DNA of 64,000 nt, from contig UGTZ01000001.1 of the NCBI GenBank assembly GCA_900455085.1, positions 1,208,501 through 1,272,500 of the forward strand, given 5' to 3'. Shown here in pieces: positions 36,043 to 45,691 of this stretch. Within the stretch, counting starts at the first letter, position 1. Every line of letters begins with the position of its first letter. The position numbers and the translations under genes are program-made. This DNA comes from Providencia rettgeri. Lineage in GTDB: Bacteria; Pseudomonadota; Gammaproteobacteria; Enterobacterales; Enterobacteriaceae. Below the pieces are notes generated by a model, which was given only the letters and a program-made list of their open reading frames with translations, was not told the origin of the DNA and searched no databases.

Positions 36043-36983
36043 TCTTTTACCTGTTTTTTTATGGCACCGGTTTTCTTGCTTTCACCGATTAGCTCAGTAA
36101 TCCCACCAATTGCGCCCATTAAGTTACTGGCTTCTAATGGCATCATGATGACTTTGCTGTTTTCGGCAGAACCAATACTGGTCAGTGCATCGGTGTATTT
36201 TTGCGCCACAAAGTAGTTAATCGCCTGCATATCACCAGCGGCAATCGCTTCAGATACCATTTGTGTTGCTTTTGCTTCCGCTTCCGCAGCTCTTTCGCGT
36301 GCTTCGGCTTGTAAAAATGCGGATTGGCGTTCACCTTCAGCTTTGAGAATTTGTGACTGTTTTTCACCTTCAGCTTTTAAAATTGCTGCTTGGCGGATAC
36401 CTTCAGCCTCAAGAATATCAGCCCGTTTGGTACGTTCAGCTTTCATCTGCGCATTCATCGCACTAATTAATTCTTTTGGTGGCTTCACATCACGAATTTC
36501 GATACGGGTAATTTTGACACCCCAAGGGTTAGTTGCTTCATCCACCACGTGTAATAAACGGCTATTAATGGAATCACGTTGCGACAACATTTCGTCTAGT
36601 TCCATGGAACCTAATACGGTACGAATATTCGTCATGGTTAAATTTAGTACGGAAAGCTCAAGGTTGCTGACTTCATAGGCCGCACGTACTGGGTCAACGA
36701 CTTGAATAAAGCAGACCGCATCAATCGTGACGTTGGCATTATCGCGAGAAATAACTTCTTGGGATGGGATATCAAGGACTTGTTCCATCATATTGATACG
36801 ACGGCCAATTTTGTCCATAAATGGCACAATAATATGCAAGCCTGGTTGTAACGTACGGGTATAGCGGCCGAAGCGCTCAACTGTCCATTGAAAGCCTTGC
36901 GGTACTGTTTTAACACAGGTAAAAACAATAACGACAGCGACAAAAATGATAATCGGTATTGCACCAAAGGCGAACAAGTCCAT
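36039..36983 (-). CDS. qmcA: QmcA, SPFH/stomatin-family membrane protein
   Basis: A 314-residue protein (E. coli 305) with one N-terminal membrane helix and a periplasm- or cytosol-facing SPFH domain (TVERFGRYTRTLQPGLHIIVPFMDKIG), followed by an Ala/Glu/Lys-rich coiled coil with repeated ILKAEGEKQ and ILKAEGERQ units. It forms large membrane rings and is linked to membrane-domain organisation and quality control. Operon with ybbJ. Confidence 0.94.
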   Translation of the reverse strand: MDLFAFGAIPIIIFVAVVIVFTCVKTVPQGFQWTVERFGRYTRTLQPGLHIIVPFMDKIGRRINMMEQVLDIPSQEVISRDNANVTIDAVCFIQVVDPVRAAYEVSNLELSVLNLTMTNIRTVLGSMELDEMLSQRDSINSRLLHVVDEATNPWGVKITRIEIRDVKPPKELISAMNAQMKAERTKRADILEAEGIRQAAILKAEGEKQSQILKAEGERQSAFLQAEARERAAEAEAKATQMVSEAIAAGDMQAINYFVAQKYTDALTSIGSAENSKVIMMPLEASNLMGAIGGITELIGESKKTGAIKKQVKE

Positions 36984-36996
36984 ATTTAACCCTTAA

Positions 36997-37854
36997 TTAG
37001 TAAAGTAATGAATATACTTGGCGACGGTATTTACTGGCAATGGCATCACCGGTTCCCATGGCAGACATAATATCCATCATGGTTTTTCTCACTGCGCCGT
37101 CACCTGCACCCAAGTCGGTACGTAAAAAGCCGAATAACATTTCCAGCGCTTCTTCGTTGCGGTTCACTTCATGCAGTTTTAGGGCTAATTGAACAGCTAA
37201 CATTGTATTTTGCGGATCTTGATTGAATTCATCTTGCAATTGCTGAATTTCAGGGGTGTCCGCAGCTTGTTTTAATAATTCAATTTGTGCGATTAAACCT
37301 TGGTAGCGACTGTCTTTATCCTGTAATGGGACTGCTTCTAAAGTAGCTTGTGCGTCATCAACAAGATTTAAACCGATTTGGGTTTCTGCCAACAATAATG
37401 TGATTTCGCTATTTTTTGGGTTCAGCTGATGCGCTTCTTTTAACAATGGTAGCGCTTCTTGTGTTTTACCTTCTGCTATTAATTCAGCGGCTTGTGCTGC
37501 TTTCATTTCTTCTGGGCTTGGCAGCACGCGAGATAAAATTTCCAGTACGACCTCTTCGGGTTGTGGCCCTTCAAAGCCATCAACAGGACGACCATTTTGC
37601 AACACATACAGGGTAGGGATCGCTTTTAAGCCAAACTGACTGGCGATCATTTGTTCTTCATCACAATTAACTTTAGCTAAAATAAATGACCCTGCGTAGT
37701 CGTTGGCAATTTTTTCCAACATAGTACCGAAATCTTGGCAATGAGGGCTACGCGGTGACCAAAAGTAAAACATGACAGGTAAGTTCATTGATTGTTCAAT
37801 GACTTGGTGTAGGTTGGTTTCGTTAATATCAATTATCTGAGCGTTAGCAAACAT
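36997..37854 (-). CDS. cnoX: CnoX (YbbN), thioredoxin-TPR chaperone-type holdase
   Basis: A 285-residue protein (E. coli 284) with an N-terminal thioredoxin domain and C-terminal TPR repeats. The usual CXXC is replaced by SPHC in WSPRSPHCQDFG, so like E. coli CnoX (SQHC) it cannot act as a normal oxidoreductase. In E. coli it protects proteins from chlorine stress and works with GroEL. FGLKAIPTLYVLQNGRPVDGF matches. It lies 14 bp upstream of qmcA on the same strand. Confidence 0.93.
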   Translation of the reverse strand: MFANAQIIDINETNLHQVIEQSMNLPVMFYFWSPRSPHCQDFGTMLEKIANDYAGSFILAKVNCDEEQMIASQFGLKAIPTLYVLQNGRPVDGFEGPQPEEVVLEILSRVLPSPEEMKAAQAAELIAEGKTQEALPLLKEAHQLNPKNSEITLLLAETQIGLNLVDDAQATLEAVPLQDKDSRYQGLIAQIELLKQAADTPEIQQLQDEFNQDPQNTMLAVQLALKLHEVNRNEEALEMLFGFLRTDLGAGDGAVRKTMMDIMSAMGTGDAIASKYRRQVYSLLY

Positions 37855-37929
37855 AAGAAGTCTCTTTTGAATTTGTTATCAATAGAATTTTTGGGCGATG
37901 GTAATAAAATGGGGCTGATTTTGCTTTTT

Positions 37930-38733
37930 TCAAGCTTTTTTCCCCTGATTTGCCAGTATTTTATCCATTATTTTGTCAGGTAAAATACGCTTTAAGATAC
38001 GCACAGCGACAGTTAATAACGTGACAGAATAGCGTACTTTTGGGCGCGGGCTTTCTAACGCATGGATCAATTTTTCTACCACATGTTCCGGTGTTAAGGT
38101 AAAACGTGAGGCAATACCTGGGTTTTTAACAGGCTTATCTTTTTGAGTTTGTTCAACATTTTGAGTAAATGCTGTATGAATAGGGCCGGGCTCAATTAAG
38201 CTTACTTTTACCCCCGTTCCTGCCAACTCTAGGCGTAAGGCATCAGACCATGCTTCCAGTGCGTATTTACTGGCTGCATAAGCGCCACGGCCGGGGGTTG
38301 AAATCACCCCCATTACCGAACTGGTTTGGATAATTCGGCCTTCATGGTGCGCGCTCATGGCGGGTAATAGCAAAAAAGTTAACTGGTGAACACCAAAAAA
38401 ATTAGTGGAAAATTGTGCTTCGAGTTGCTCGCGGCTGACGCTATTTAATGGCCCATACACCCCAAAACCGGCGTTATTGAATAACCCGTAAAGGCGATGA
38501 TTACAGAGTGTTAGCACCGTTTGAGCCGCTGTTTCTATGCTATCTTTATCATCGAGGTCAAGGGAGACGGTGTCATAACCCTGTTCTTTCAGGCGCAAAA
38601 TATCACTTTCTTTACGGCAGGCAACAATAACATGGTAGCCACGCAGGCGAAGTGTTTGTGCAGCACAAAAGCCAATACCGCTTGAAGCACCTGTGACTAG
38701 GACTGATTTTTTGTTTCGTGCTGATGTTTGCAT
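37930..38733 (-). CDS. ybbO: YbbO, short-chain dehydrogenase/reductase
   Basis: A 267-residue SDR (E. coli 269). The cofactor motif TGASSGIG lies at residues 15-22, NNAGFG near 90, the catalytic Ser in QTSSVMG and the YAASK motif. E. coli YbbO reduces aldehydes with NADP(H), but its in vivo substrate is uncertain. It keeps the conserved position between cnoX and tesA; 75 bp separate it from cnoX. Confidence 0.92.
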   Translation of the reverse strand: MQTSARNKKSVLVTGASSGIGFCAAQTLRLRGYHVIVACRKESDILRLKEQGYDTVSLDLDDKDSIETAAQTVLTLCNHRLYGLFNNAGFGVYGPLNSVSREQLEAQFSTNFFGVHQLTFLLLPAMSAHHEGRIIQTSSVMGVISTPGRGAYAASKYALEAWSDALRLELAGTGVKVSLIEPGPIHTAFTQNVEQTQKDKPVKNPGIASRFTLTPEHVVEKLIHALESPRPKVRYSVTLLTVAVRILKRILPDKIMDKILANQGKKA

Positions 38734-38811
38734 AACTTTACCTTGGTTTCATGCAACTGAATCTATTTCGGGTATAAAAGAGCGTTTTAATCCCCTTGTT
38801 TAACGTCTGTT

Positions 38812-39453
38812 TTATTGACTAGACGGTAAAATATGTTCAGAAAGTTGTTTTTCCATAAAATCAGCAATGGATGGCTGGGCTTCAACCGTCGGGTGAATAC
38901 CGTCTTGTTGTATCCATTCAGGCTTAGTTATCACGGTTTCCATATAAAATGGCAGTAATGGAATTTGATTACTTTGCGCCAATTTCGGATAGACTTTTTC
39001 GAAACTTGTCGTATAACGTTTTCCATAGTTAGGTGGAATACGAATTTGCATTAAGAGCGGTTTCGCACCGGATTGCACGATTTGCTTAATAATCTGTTGT
39101 AAATTAGCTTCAAGTTGTTCTACTGGGAGACCTTGTAAGCCGTCATTTGCACCTAACTCAATCAATACCCAGTTAGGTTTGTTTTGTTCGAGTAACATGG
39201 AAAGGCGTTCTAACCCCTGCGCAGAGGTATTCCCACTAATACTACCGTTAATAATAGCAACGGGTGGGGAAAGTTTCTGCCAACGTTCGGCAAGCAAAGT
39301 GGCCCAAGCCTGCTCAGCCGGTAGACGGTAGCCTGCACTTAGGCTATCACCTAAGATTAATAGCTTAGTTGACGCAAGTGCGTGCCCACTTGCAGTCAGT
39401 AACAGGAGAAATACCAATATATGTCGGCGAATAATATTCTTGAAGTTCATCAT
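38812..39453 (-). CDS. tesA: TesA, periplasmic thioesterase I / lysophospholipase L1
   Basis: A secreted SGNH hydrolase of 213 residues (E. coli 208). The signal peptide ends at ALA near residue 27. The nucleophile block LLILGDSLSAGY, the Gly and Asn blocks (NGSISGNTS, ELGANDGL) and the catalytic DGIHP are all present. It cleaves acyl thioesters and lysophospholipids. The start at the ATG pair at 39450-39453 matches E. coli (MMNF); a longer frame would extend deeper into divergent ybbA. The first 11 codons overlap the ybbA 5' end on the other strand. Confidence 0.94.
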   Translation of the reverse strand: MMNFKNIIRRHILVFLLLLTASGHALASTKLLILGDSLSAGYRLPAEQAWATLLAERWQKLSPPVAIINGSISGNTSAQGLERLSMLLEQNKPNWVLIELGANDGLQGLPVEQLEANLQQIIKQIVQSGAKPLLMQIRIPPNYGKRYTTSFEKVYPKLAQSNQIPLLPFYMETVITKPEWIQQDGIHPTVEAQPSIADFMEKQLSEHILPSSQ

Positions 39454-40107
39454 CTCATTAAACGTGTTGGCCAAGGTGAACATGAACTGACTATATTGCA
39501 AGGTGTTGAGCTAATTGTCGAGTCCGGGCAAACAATTGCTTTAATTGGGGAGTCTGGTTCGGGGAAATCAACCTTGTTAGGGATTATCGCGGGGTTGGAT
39601 GACGGCTCCAGTGGAACGGTTAATTTATTAGGCCAAGACCTCACTAAAATGGATGAAGAGCAACGGGCACGTTTACGGGCACAAAGTGTCGGTTTTGTGT
39701 TCCAATCTTTTATGTTAATCCCAACCTTAAATGCCATTGAAAATGTGCAACTTCCTTCTTTGCTACGTGGCGAATCTGAGTCTGAAAGTTATCAACACGC
39801 GGCGAGTTTACTGACTGATTTAGGCTTAAAAGATCGCTTAAAACACATGCCACCACAGTTGTCAGGGGGGGAACAACAACGCGTTGCACTTGCTCGAGCT
39901 TTTAATGGCCGCCCTCAGATTTTATTTGCTGATGAACCAACGGGTAACCTCGATCGTCATACAGGGGATAAAATTGCAGATTTATTATTTGCGATGAACA
40001 AAGAGCATGGAACAACCTTGATTTTGGTTACTCACGATAACGAGCTAGCTGCGCGTTGCCAACGTCGCTTGCGTTTGGTTGATGGGCAGTTGAGGGAAGA
40101 AGCATGA
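39421..40107 (+). CDS. ybbA: YbbA, ABC transporter ATPase
   Basis: A 228-residue ATPase of the LolD/MacB type (E. coli YbbA 228). Walker A GESGSGKST, Q-loop FVFQSFMLIPT, signature LSGGEQQR and Walker B ILFADEPTGNLD. It pairs with the ybbP permease, whose ATG overlaps its stop (ATGA). The 5' end overlaps divergent tesA by 33 bp, so the two promoters must lie inside each other's coding sequence. Substrate not established. Confidence 0.95.
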   Translation: MSANNILEVHHLIKRVGQGEHELTILQGVELIVESGQTIALIGESGSGKSTLLGIIAGLDDGSSGTVNLLGQDLTKMDEEQRARLRAQSVGFVFQSFMLIPTLNAIENVQLPSLLRGESESESYQHAASLLTDLGLKDRLKHMPPQLSGGEQQRVALARAFNGRPQILFADEPTGNLDRHTGDKIADLLFAMNKEHGTTLILVTHDNELAARCQRRLRLVDGQLREEA

Positions 40108-42551
40108 TTTGGCGTTGGTTTTGGCGTGAATGGAAAACACCCTCGTTATTGATTGTTTGGCTTGCGCTTACTCTTGCAGTTGCCTGTGTATTGGCTTTAG
40201 GGCGAATTAGTGATCGCATTGAAAATAGCATGAGCTACCAAAGCCGTGAGTTGTTAGCGGGGGATTTAGTTTTACGCTCTTCTCATCCAAGCGATCCTAC
40301 ATGGTTACAAGAAGCCCAAAAAGAGGGCTTAGCGCTCAGCCAGCAAATATCATTTTCTACCATGGCTTATGCGACGGAAGATGAAGACGCTCGGCCACAA
40401 TTGGTGTTAGTGAAAGCCGCAGATAAGGCATATCCATTATATGGCGAGCTTATCACTGAACCCGCTGGGTTAACCCCGACAAAAGGGGAAATATTAGTCG
40501 CTCCACGGCTATTAGAATTATTGAACCTCAATGTAGGGGATAACATTGATATCGGAGATGCAACGCTAAAAATCTCGGGTAAATTAATCCAAGAGCCCGA
40601 TAGCGGATTTAACCCGTTCCAGATTGCACCAAGGGTGTTAATAGCGATTGAAGATGCGCCACTAACAGGGGCTATTCAATTAGGTAGCCGATTAACATAT
40701 CGCGACATGTTTGCCGGTGATCGTCAGCTGATTGATGCATTTCAACAAAAATATGAGCAAGATCTGCGAAATGATCAGCGTTGGTATACGTTAAGCGAAG
40801 ATAACGGCGCAGTAGGCAAAACCTTCCAACGGGCTCAACAATTTTTATTGTTGTCAGTGTTATTAACACTGCTGCTAGCCATTGCTGCGGTCGTGGTTTC
40901 AATGACGCATTATTGCCGCAGCCGTCATCAACTAATCGCAGTATTAAAAACTCTAGGAGCAGGGCGTAGCGCATTACGTCAGTGGATTATTGGGCAGTGG
41001 TTAGTGATTTTAATCGCTGCGGCTTTACTCGGCTCATTATTAGGTTTGGCTTTTGAAGGCATTTTAATGCAAATCTTAGGGGCTATGTTGCCGAAGGAAT
41101 TGCCACCTGCGAGTTTAATGCCTTGGGTTTGGGCAATCGGTACATTATTCATTATTGCTATTATTGTTGGCAGTCGCCCTTATTACCAACTGATGGCAAC
41201 CCAGCCTTCAAGGGTATTACGTGAAGATGCCAAATCACCCGTTTGGCCGCTGTATTATTATCTGCCAATTGTTATTTTAATTGTGGTTGGTGGGTTATTT
41301 ATTTTTGCTGGTGTCAATCCTCTGTTATGGTCAATTTTGGCGGGTATTGTCGTGGTGGCCATTCTACTTGCGCTGATTGGTTGGGTAGGCTTATGGGGGC
41401 TACGCCATATTAAGTTCCGCCAATTAAGTTTGCGTTTATCCGTTAGTCGCCTATTGCGTCAGCCGTTACAAACCATCACACAAATGAGTGCATTTTCGCT
41501 GTCATTTATGTTGTTGGCGCTGCTAATTTTAGTGCGTGGTGATTTACTTGATCGCTGGCAGCAACAATTACCTGCAGATAGCCCGAACTATTTCTTGATT
41601 AATATGAACCAGTCACAGCTTGAGCCTGTCACCAAGCTCTTGGCTGAGTTTGACGTTAAACCAACAGAGTTCAACCCTGTGGTGTTAGCGCGTCTAACCG
41701 ATATTAATGACCAGTCAGCGATTGAATGGGCAGATCAACGTGATCCAAATAATAATACGGTGCGACGTGAATTGAGCCTAACTTGGCAATCTGATCTAGC
41801 GCCAGCTAATGTGGTTGACGAAGGGACATGGCCACCGAAAGCGGGAGAAGTTTCGATAGAACAAACGGTTGTTAAAGAGCTCGGATTGAAATTAGGCGAT
41901 AAACTAACATTTAACGCTGGGGCTCAGGTCTTTAGTGCAACAGTCAGTAGTATTCGTACGGTTGATTGGGAGAGCCTGCGACCGAACTTCTATTTTATTT
42001 TCTCTGAAGAAAGTCTTTCTCAAATGCCAGCTACTTGGCTGAGCAGTTTCCACTATGAAGGGGATGGGCAGCTATTGACGCAACTTAGCCGCCATTACCC
42101 GACAATTAATGTGCTCGACACTGGTGCAATTATTACCCAAATTCAGCAAATTCTTCAGCAAGTTAGCCAAGCTCTTGAAGTGATGGTGGTACTGGTTATT
42201 TTCTGTGGGTTATTGCTATTATTGGCTCAAATTCAAGTGGGTATGAGCCAACGAGAGCGAGAGCTCGTAGTATATAGAACGCTAGGCGCCAGTAAAAAAT
42301 TAATGCGTAGAACGTTATGGAGCGAATTTGCATTACTTGGCTTAATGGCCGGGCTTGCCGCAGCTTTTGGAGCAGAAATTGCATTATGGCTGTTGCAAAG
42401 TAAAGTGTTTGATTTCCCATGGCAGCCTGAATGGCGTATGTGGGTATTATTGCCTTTGTGCGCGGCAATTTTATTGTCTATTTGCGGTGGGTGGTTAGGA
42501 CTGCGTTTATTAGGGACGGGTAATCAGCACCGTCGTTTACCTAATAGTTAA
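40104..42551 (+). CDS. ybbP: YbbP, FtsX-like ABC transporter permease
   Basis: An 815-residue permease (E. coli 804) with two FtsX-like halves: a membrane helix near the N terminus, a large periplasmic domain, three helices around residues 245-365, four more around 385-500, a second periplasmic domain, and three C-terminal helices. LLLLAQIQVGMSQRERELVVYRTLGA is the typical coupling region. It works with YbbA; the pair is thought to move lipids or extract envelope components. An ERIC-like element begins at its stop. Confidence 0.94.
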   Translation: MIWRWFWREWKTPSLLIVWLALTLAVACVLALGRISDRIENSMSYQSRELLAGDLVLRSSHPSDPTWLQEAQKEGLALSQQISFSTMAYATEDEDARPQLVLVKAADKAYPLYGELITEPAGLTPTKGEILVAPRLLELLNLNVGDNIDIGDATLKISGKLIQEPDSGFNPFQIAPRVLIAIEDAPLTGAIQLGSRLTYRDMFAGDRQLIDAFQQKYEQDLRNDQRWYTLSEDNGAVGKTFQRAQQFLLLSVLLTLLLAIAAVVVSMTHYCRSRHQLIAVLKTLGAGRSALRQWIIGQWLVILIAAALLGSLLGLAFEGILMQILGAMLPKELPPASLMPWVWAIGTLFIIAIIVGSRPYYQLMATQPSRVLREDAKSPVWPLYYYLPIVILIVVGGLFIFAGVNPLLWSILAGIVVVAILLALIGWVGLWGLRHIKFRQLSLRLSVSRLLRQPLQTITQMSAFSLSFMLLALLILVRGDLLDRWQQQLPADSPNYFLINMNQSQLEPVTKLLAEFDVKPTEFNPVVLARLTDINDQSAIEWADQRDPNNNTVRRELSLTWQSDLAPANVVDEGTWPPKAGEVSIEQTVVKELGLKLGDKLTFNAGAQVFSATVSSIRTVDWESLRPNFYFIFSEESLSQMPATWLSSFHYEGDGQLLTQLSRHYPTINVLDTGAIITQIQQILQQVSQALEVMVVLVIFCGLLLLLAQIQVGMSQRERELVVYRTLGASKKLMRRTLWSEFALLGLMAGLAAAFGAEIALWLLQSKVFDFPWQPEWRMWVLLPLCAAILLSICGGWLGLRLLGTGNQHRRLPNS

Positions 42552-42677
42552 ATACTCGTCATACTTCGAGTTGCAGCGTTGTTGACTGCGTTCAGCTAGC
42601 CGAATCACATACTTATGTATGCTCATCGGTCTATCTTCACTTGTCGCCTAGCTGCAACTCGAATTATTTAGAGTATG
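42551..42677. repeat. ERIC element after ybbP
   Basis: Closest copy in the window to the ERIC consensus, about 127 bp: TACTCGTCATACTTCGAGTT at the left, CACATACTTATGTATGCTC in the centre, and GCTGCAACTCGAATTATTTA at the right, with inverted ends TACTC and GAGTA. Confidence 0.88.
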
Positions 42678-42752
42678 GTGGTATTAGGAAAATATCTTAA
42701 TACCAATATTTATTGAACATGATAAAAAATAACCTGTTTTTCAGTAAAATAA

Positions 42753-42797
42753 CTGTCTCCAATCTTTCATAAAAGCTTCATTCATCGACGTTATGAT
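42753..42797 (+). promoter_or_regulatory. Pho-box-like promoter
   Basis: Three 7-base units CTGTCTC, CTTTCAT and GCTTCAT begin at 42753, 42764 and 42775, exactly 11 bases apart with AT-rich 4-base spacers, as in PhoB boxes (CTGTCAT repeats). TATGAT at 42792-42797 lies ten bases after the last unit, at the usual -10 distance. No good -35 hexamer is seen, also typical of PhoB-activated promoters. Confidence 0.55.
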
Positions 42798-42839
42798 TCC
42801 GCCATCAATTATTGATAGCCTTAAAATGGAAACATAACA

Positions 42840-44210
42840 ATGCAGAATAACTATTCTATTAAACGTAAACTGGGCTCGTTATCTTTATTGGCTAGTTTAA
42901 TTTCATTTAGCATCACTGGGTTTGCTCAACAAGAAGTACCAGCAACATTGGCGGGTCACTCCATTCTTCCGGTTAATTCCACTGTCGCTACACCTGAAAA
43001 TGCACCTTCAGACATGCAAGTGAGTGGTAAATTTACCACAGGCGCTCGTGTAGATAGTTTAGGGAAAATGGAAGGTAAATCTGCAGATCGCCCAACGGGA
43101 ATGCACATTCCAATTAAAGGCCAACCACGTCAAGGGCACTCGGGTATCAAACGCATGGCGGATGGTACTTACTGGGTTTTAACTGATAATGGATTTGGCA
43201 ACAAAGTAAACTCCCCTGACTCTATGTTGTATGTCACTCAATATGATATTGATTTTCAAACGGGTAATACGACACCATTAAAAACGGTTTTCTTCCATGA
43301 CCCCGATAAAATTATCCCTTTCCATATTACGAATGAAAGTACAAAAGAACGCTATTTAACAGGCAGTGATTTTGATCCTGAAAGCTTTCAATTTGCGGAT
43401 GGTGCTTTATGGGTTGGTGATGAGTTTGGCCCTTACTTAATCAAAATAGATTTGGATGGCAAGGTATTAGCCTTGTTTGAAACGCAAGTAGATGGAAAGA
43501 AAGTCGTTTCTCCGGATCACTACCAAATCACCACACCAGGTAAACCCACAGATAAAGTGACTTTCCAAGTCAACCGTTCGAAAGGTTTTGAAGGCATGGC
43601 GTCATCGCCAGACGGTTCTAAGCTCTATCCAATGCTAGAAGGGGCGATTTGGCTTGATGGCAAACAAGATTATGAAAATGTTGATGGCAAACGTGCAGCA
43701 CGTATTCTTGAATTTGATGTGAAAAAGCAAGATTGGACTGGCAGAAGTTGGTTATATGTCTTTGAAGATAACCAAAACGCCATTGGTGATTTTAATCTTA
43801 TTGATGATACTCACGGCCTAATCATTGAGCGTGATAATGGTGAAGGTACAGCAGATAAAGCCTGCACGGCGGGAAGCAGTAATACTGAAAGTTGTTTTAG
43901 TAATTTAGCTAAATTCAAGCGTGTTTATCGTATTGAATTTTCAGATAACAACATAGGCAAACCAGTAGATAAGCAGGCTTATATTGATTTAATGAATATC
44001 AAAGACCCGAACAATATGGCAAGAAAACCCTTAAATGACGGGGTATTTACCTTCCCATTCTTTACCATAGAGAACGTTGATGTAGTTGATAGCGAACACA
44101 TTATTGTTGGCAATGACAATAACTACCCGTTCTCATCCAGTCGTGAACCAAATAAAGCGGATGATAACGAATTTATCTTATTAAAAGTTCCTGAGCTGTT
44201 AAAACCGTAA
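42840..44210 (+). CDS. Secreted phytase-like esterase (esterase-like activity of phytase family)
   Basis: A 456-residue exported protein; the signal peptide ends near residue 29 at GFAQQ. The segments HSGIKRMADGTYWVLTDNGFG, DFDPESFQFADGALWVGDEFGPYL and KGFEGMASSPDGSKLYPMLEGA mark the beta-propeller domain called esterase-like activity of phytase, which acts on organic phosphate esters in some members. Two Cys (CTAGSSNTESC) may form a disulfide. It lies alone between an ERIC and a terminator, and a Pho-box-like promoter precedes it, supporting a phosphate-scavenging role. Confidence 0.82.
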   Translation: MQNNYSIKRKLGSLSLLASLISFSITGFAQQEVPATLAGHSILPVNSTVATPENAPSDMQVSGKFTTGARVDSLGKMEGKSADRPTGMHIPIKGQPRQGHSGIKRMADGTYWVLTDNGFGNKVNSPDSMLYVTQYDIDFQTGNTTPLKTVFFHDPDKIIPFHITNESTKERYLTGSDFDPESFQFADGALWVGDEFGPYLIKIDLDGKVLALFETQVDGKKVVSPDHYQITTPGKPTDKVTFQVNRSKGFEGMASSPDGSKLYPMLEGAIWLDGKQDYENVDGKRAARILEFDVKKQDWTGRSWLYVFEDNQNAIGDFNLIDDTHGLIIERDNGEGTADKACTAGSSNTESCFSNLAKFKRVYRIEFSDNNIGKPVDKQAYIDLMNIKDPNNMARKPLNDGVFTFPFFTIENVDVVDSEHIIVGNDNNYPFSSSREPNKADDNEFILLKVPELLKP

Positions 44211-44309
44211 TTGATTTTGCGCCACATTTTGATTTTTTGGTGGCGCAAATAAGCGATATGTATTGATCCAATATCTGGTCTTAAACTTATTTTCCCTTTG
44301 GTTTTAATT

Positions 44310-44340
44310 TTTCCCGAGCTAAGTACTCGGGATTTTTTAT
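44310..44340 (+). terminator. Terminator of the phytase-like gene
   Basis: TCCCGAG at 44312-44318 pairs with CTCGGGA at 44326-44332, followed by a T run. A further stem, TTTGCGCCAC/GTGGCGCAAA at 44216-44249, precedes it without a T run. Confidence 0.8.
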
Positions 44341-45575
44341 TTGTGATTAAGTGCAGGGGGCTTCATCATCAAAGTAAGACCTAAAATCACGACAACAGGC
44401 GCAGCAATAATCAAAAATGCAGGGGTGAAACTCCCTGTGAAATCTTTTATTGCACCAGCAATAAAAGGCGCTAAACAAGCAACGGTTGAAATTAAATTCA
44501 CCACAGAGAATAGTTCTAGGTATGGGCCTCGGCCAAAATAATTTGAAAGCAAAACACTTGATGCCAAAAAAGTCATGCCGTAGCCAATGCCAACGCATAA
44601 CACAAACAAGATTAGCCATAGCCATGAGGTGGCAATACTGAGGAAGATAACACCTAATACCATGGTAATTAGGCTACCAATTAATAGTTTCTTTGGTTCT
44701 AGCCATTCCCCAGCGGCTCCACCAATAAGTCTTGAGAATGCATTAACAAATGCCATTGTACTTAACAATGAAATCGCCACGGTCATGCCAAAACCACGCT
44801 CTTCAATATGGGCAACAGCAAAGCTATTAACGGTAATACCACACCATAAAAATGAGGTATAAGTTGCAGCAATTAAGTAAAACTGCCATGTACGTAGTGC
44901 TCTGCCGACTGTCCATACTTCTGGAGTGCGATAAATGGGTTTACTCGCATCACTCACTTGTTTTTGCATCACTTTTTTTGCGTGTTCTTGTTCTTGTTTA
45001 CCTTCACGCAGCATAAAAATAGTGATTAACGTGACAATGCTCAGATAAACGGCGCATAGAACCCAATGCATACGCCAAGAGCCTAACTGGTTTGAGGCAT
45101 AAAAGTAAATCCAAGGGCCTGCAACGCCTCCCAAACCCCCGATGGTGAAATATAACCCAAAGGCAAGGGATTGCTTTTCAAATAACCGTGAAAGTACGTA
45201 AGTCCCAGGAACTGTGGCAAGTAAGGTGAAACCAATGCCAATTAATGCGGTGCCTAAAAAATAGGTGCTGATGGCTTGTGTGGAATAAAGGCTATAAAAG
45301 CCCGCAACAAAGACACTGGTACCTAGCAATAAAGTGGCCCGTACACCGACTTTACGGATCAGCAGAGAAGGGAGAAAGCTCGCAAGCCCGCAAGTTAAGC
45401 CCAGTAGCGTAAAACCAAATCCAGCCTCACTCCAACTCCATTTGAGCTCACTTATCATCTCAGGTAAAACCACACCCAGAGATGTAAAGGTGGTTGCAGT
45501 GGCTAAAAAATAAACCAGCCCTAATAGAACAAGAATGCACCACTGATAAAACGGACTAAAAGGCTGCGAGGACAT
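44337..45575 (-). CDS. MFS transporter, oxalate:formate antiporter-like / monocarboxylate type
   Basis: A 412-residue major facilitator with twelve membrane segments and a charged central loop (about residues 195-220, EGKQEQEHAKK). The N-terminal half has ATTFTSLGVVLPEMISELKW and FGFTLLGLTCGL, typical of the OFA/monocarboxylate group rather than drug exporters. The ATG at 45575 follows GGAG; a start eight codons upstream is possible. Substrate unknown. It fills the ybbP-purK interval, which in E. coli holds the rhs and allantoin genes. Confidence 0.8.
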   Translation of the reverse strand: MSSQPFSPFYQWCILVLLGLVYFLATATTFTSLGVVLPEMISELKWSWSEAGFGFTLLGLTCGLASFLPSLLIRKVGVRATLLLGTSVFVAGFYSLYSTQAISTYFLGTALIGIGFTLLATVPGTYVLSRLFEKQSLAFGLYFTIGGLGGVAGPWIYFYASNQLGSWRMHWVLCAVYLSIVTLITIFMLREGKQEQEHAKKVMQKQVSDASKPIYRTPEVWTVGRALRTWQFYLIAATYTSFLWCGITVNSFAVAHIEERGFGMTVAISLLSTMAFVNAFSRLIGGAAGEWLEPKKLLIGSLITMVLGVIFLSIATSWLWLILFVLCVGIGYGMTFLASSVLLSNYFGRGPYLELFSVVNLISTVACLAPFIAGAIKDFTGSFTPAFLIIAAPVVVILGLTLMMKPPALNHK

Positions 45576-45645
45576 ATTGACTCCAGTAATGCCGCACACC
45601 TTAAATCAGGATATTTGTTTTCTGGATGACGGCGTAAATAGCATA

Positions 45646-45669
45646 ATGCCCGAAAATAGGTTCGGGCAT
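45646..45669 (-). terminator. Hairpin downstream of purK
   Basis: ATGCCCGAA pairs with TTCGGGCAT around a 6-base loop, 22 bp past the purK stop; only a weak T-rich tail follows. Confidence 0.6.
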
Positions 45670-45691
45670 CGAATAGGGCTATTTTCCCTAT

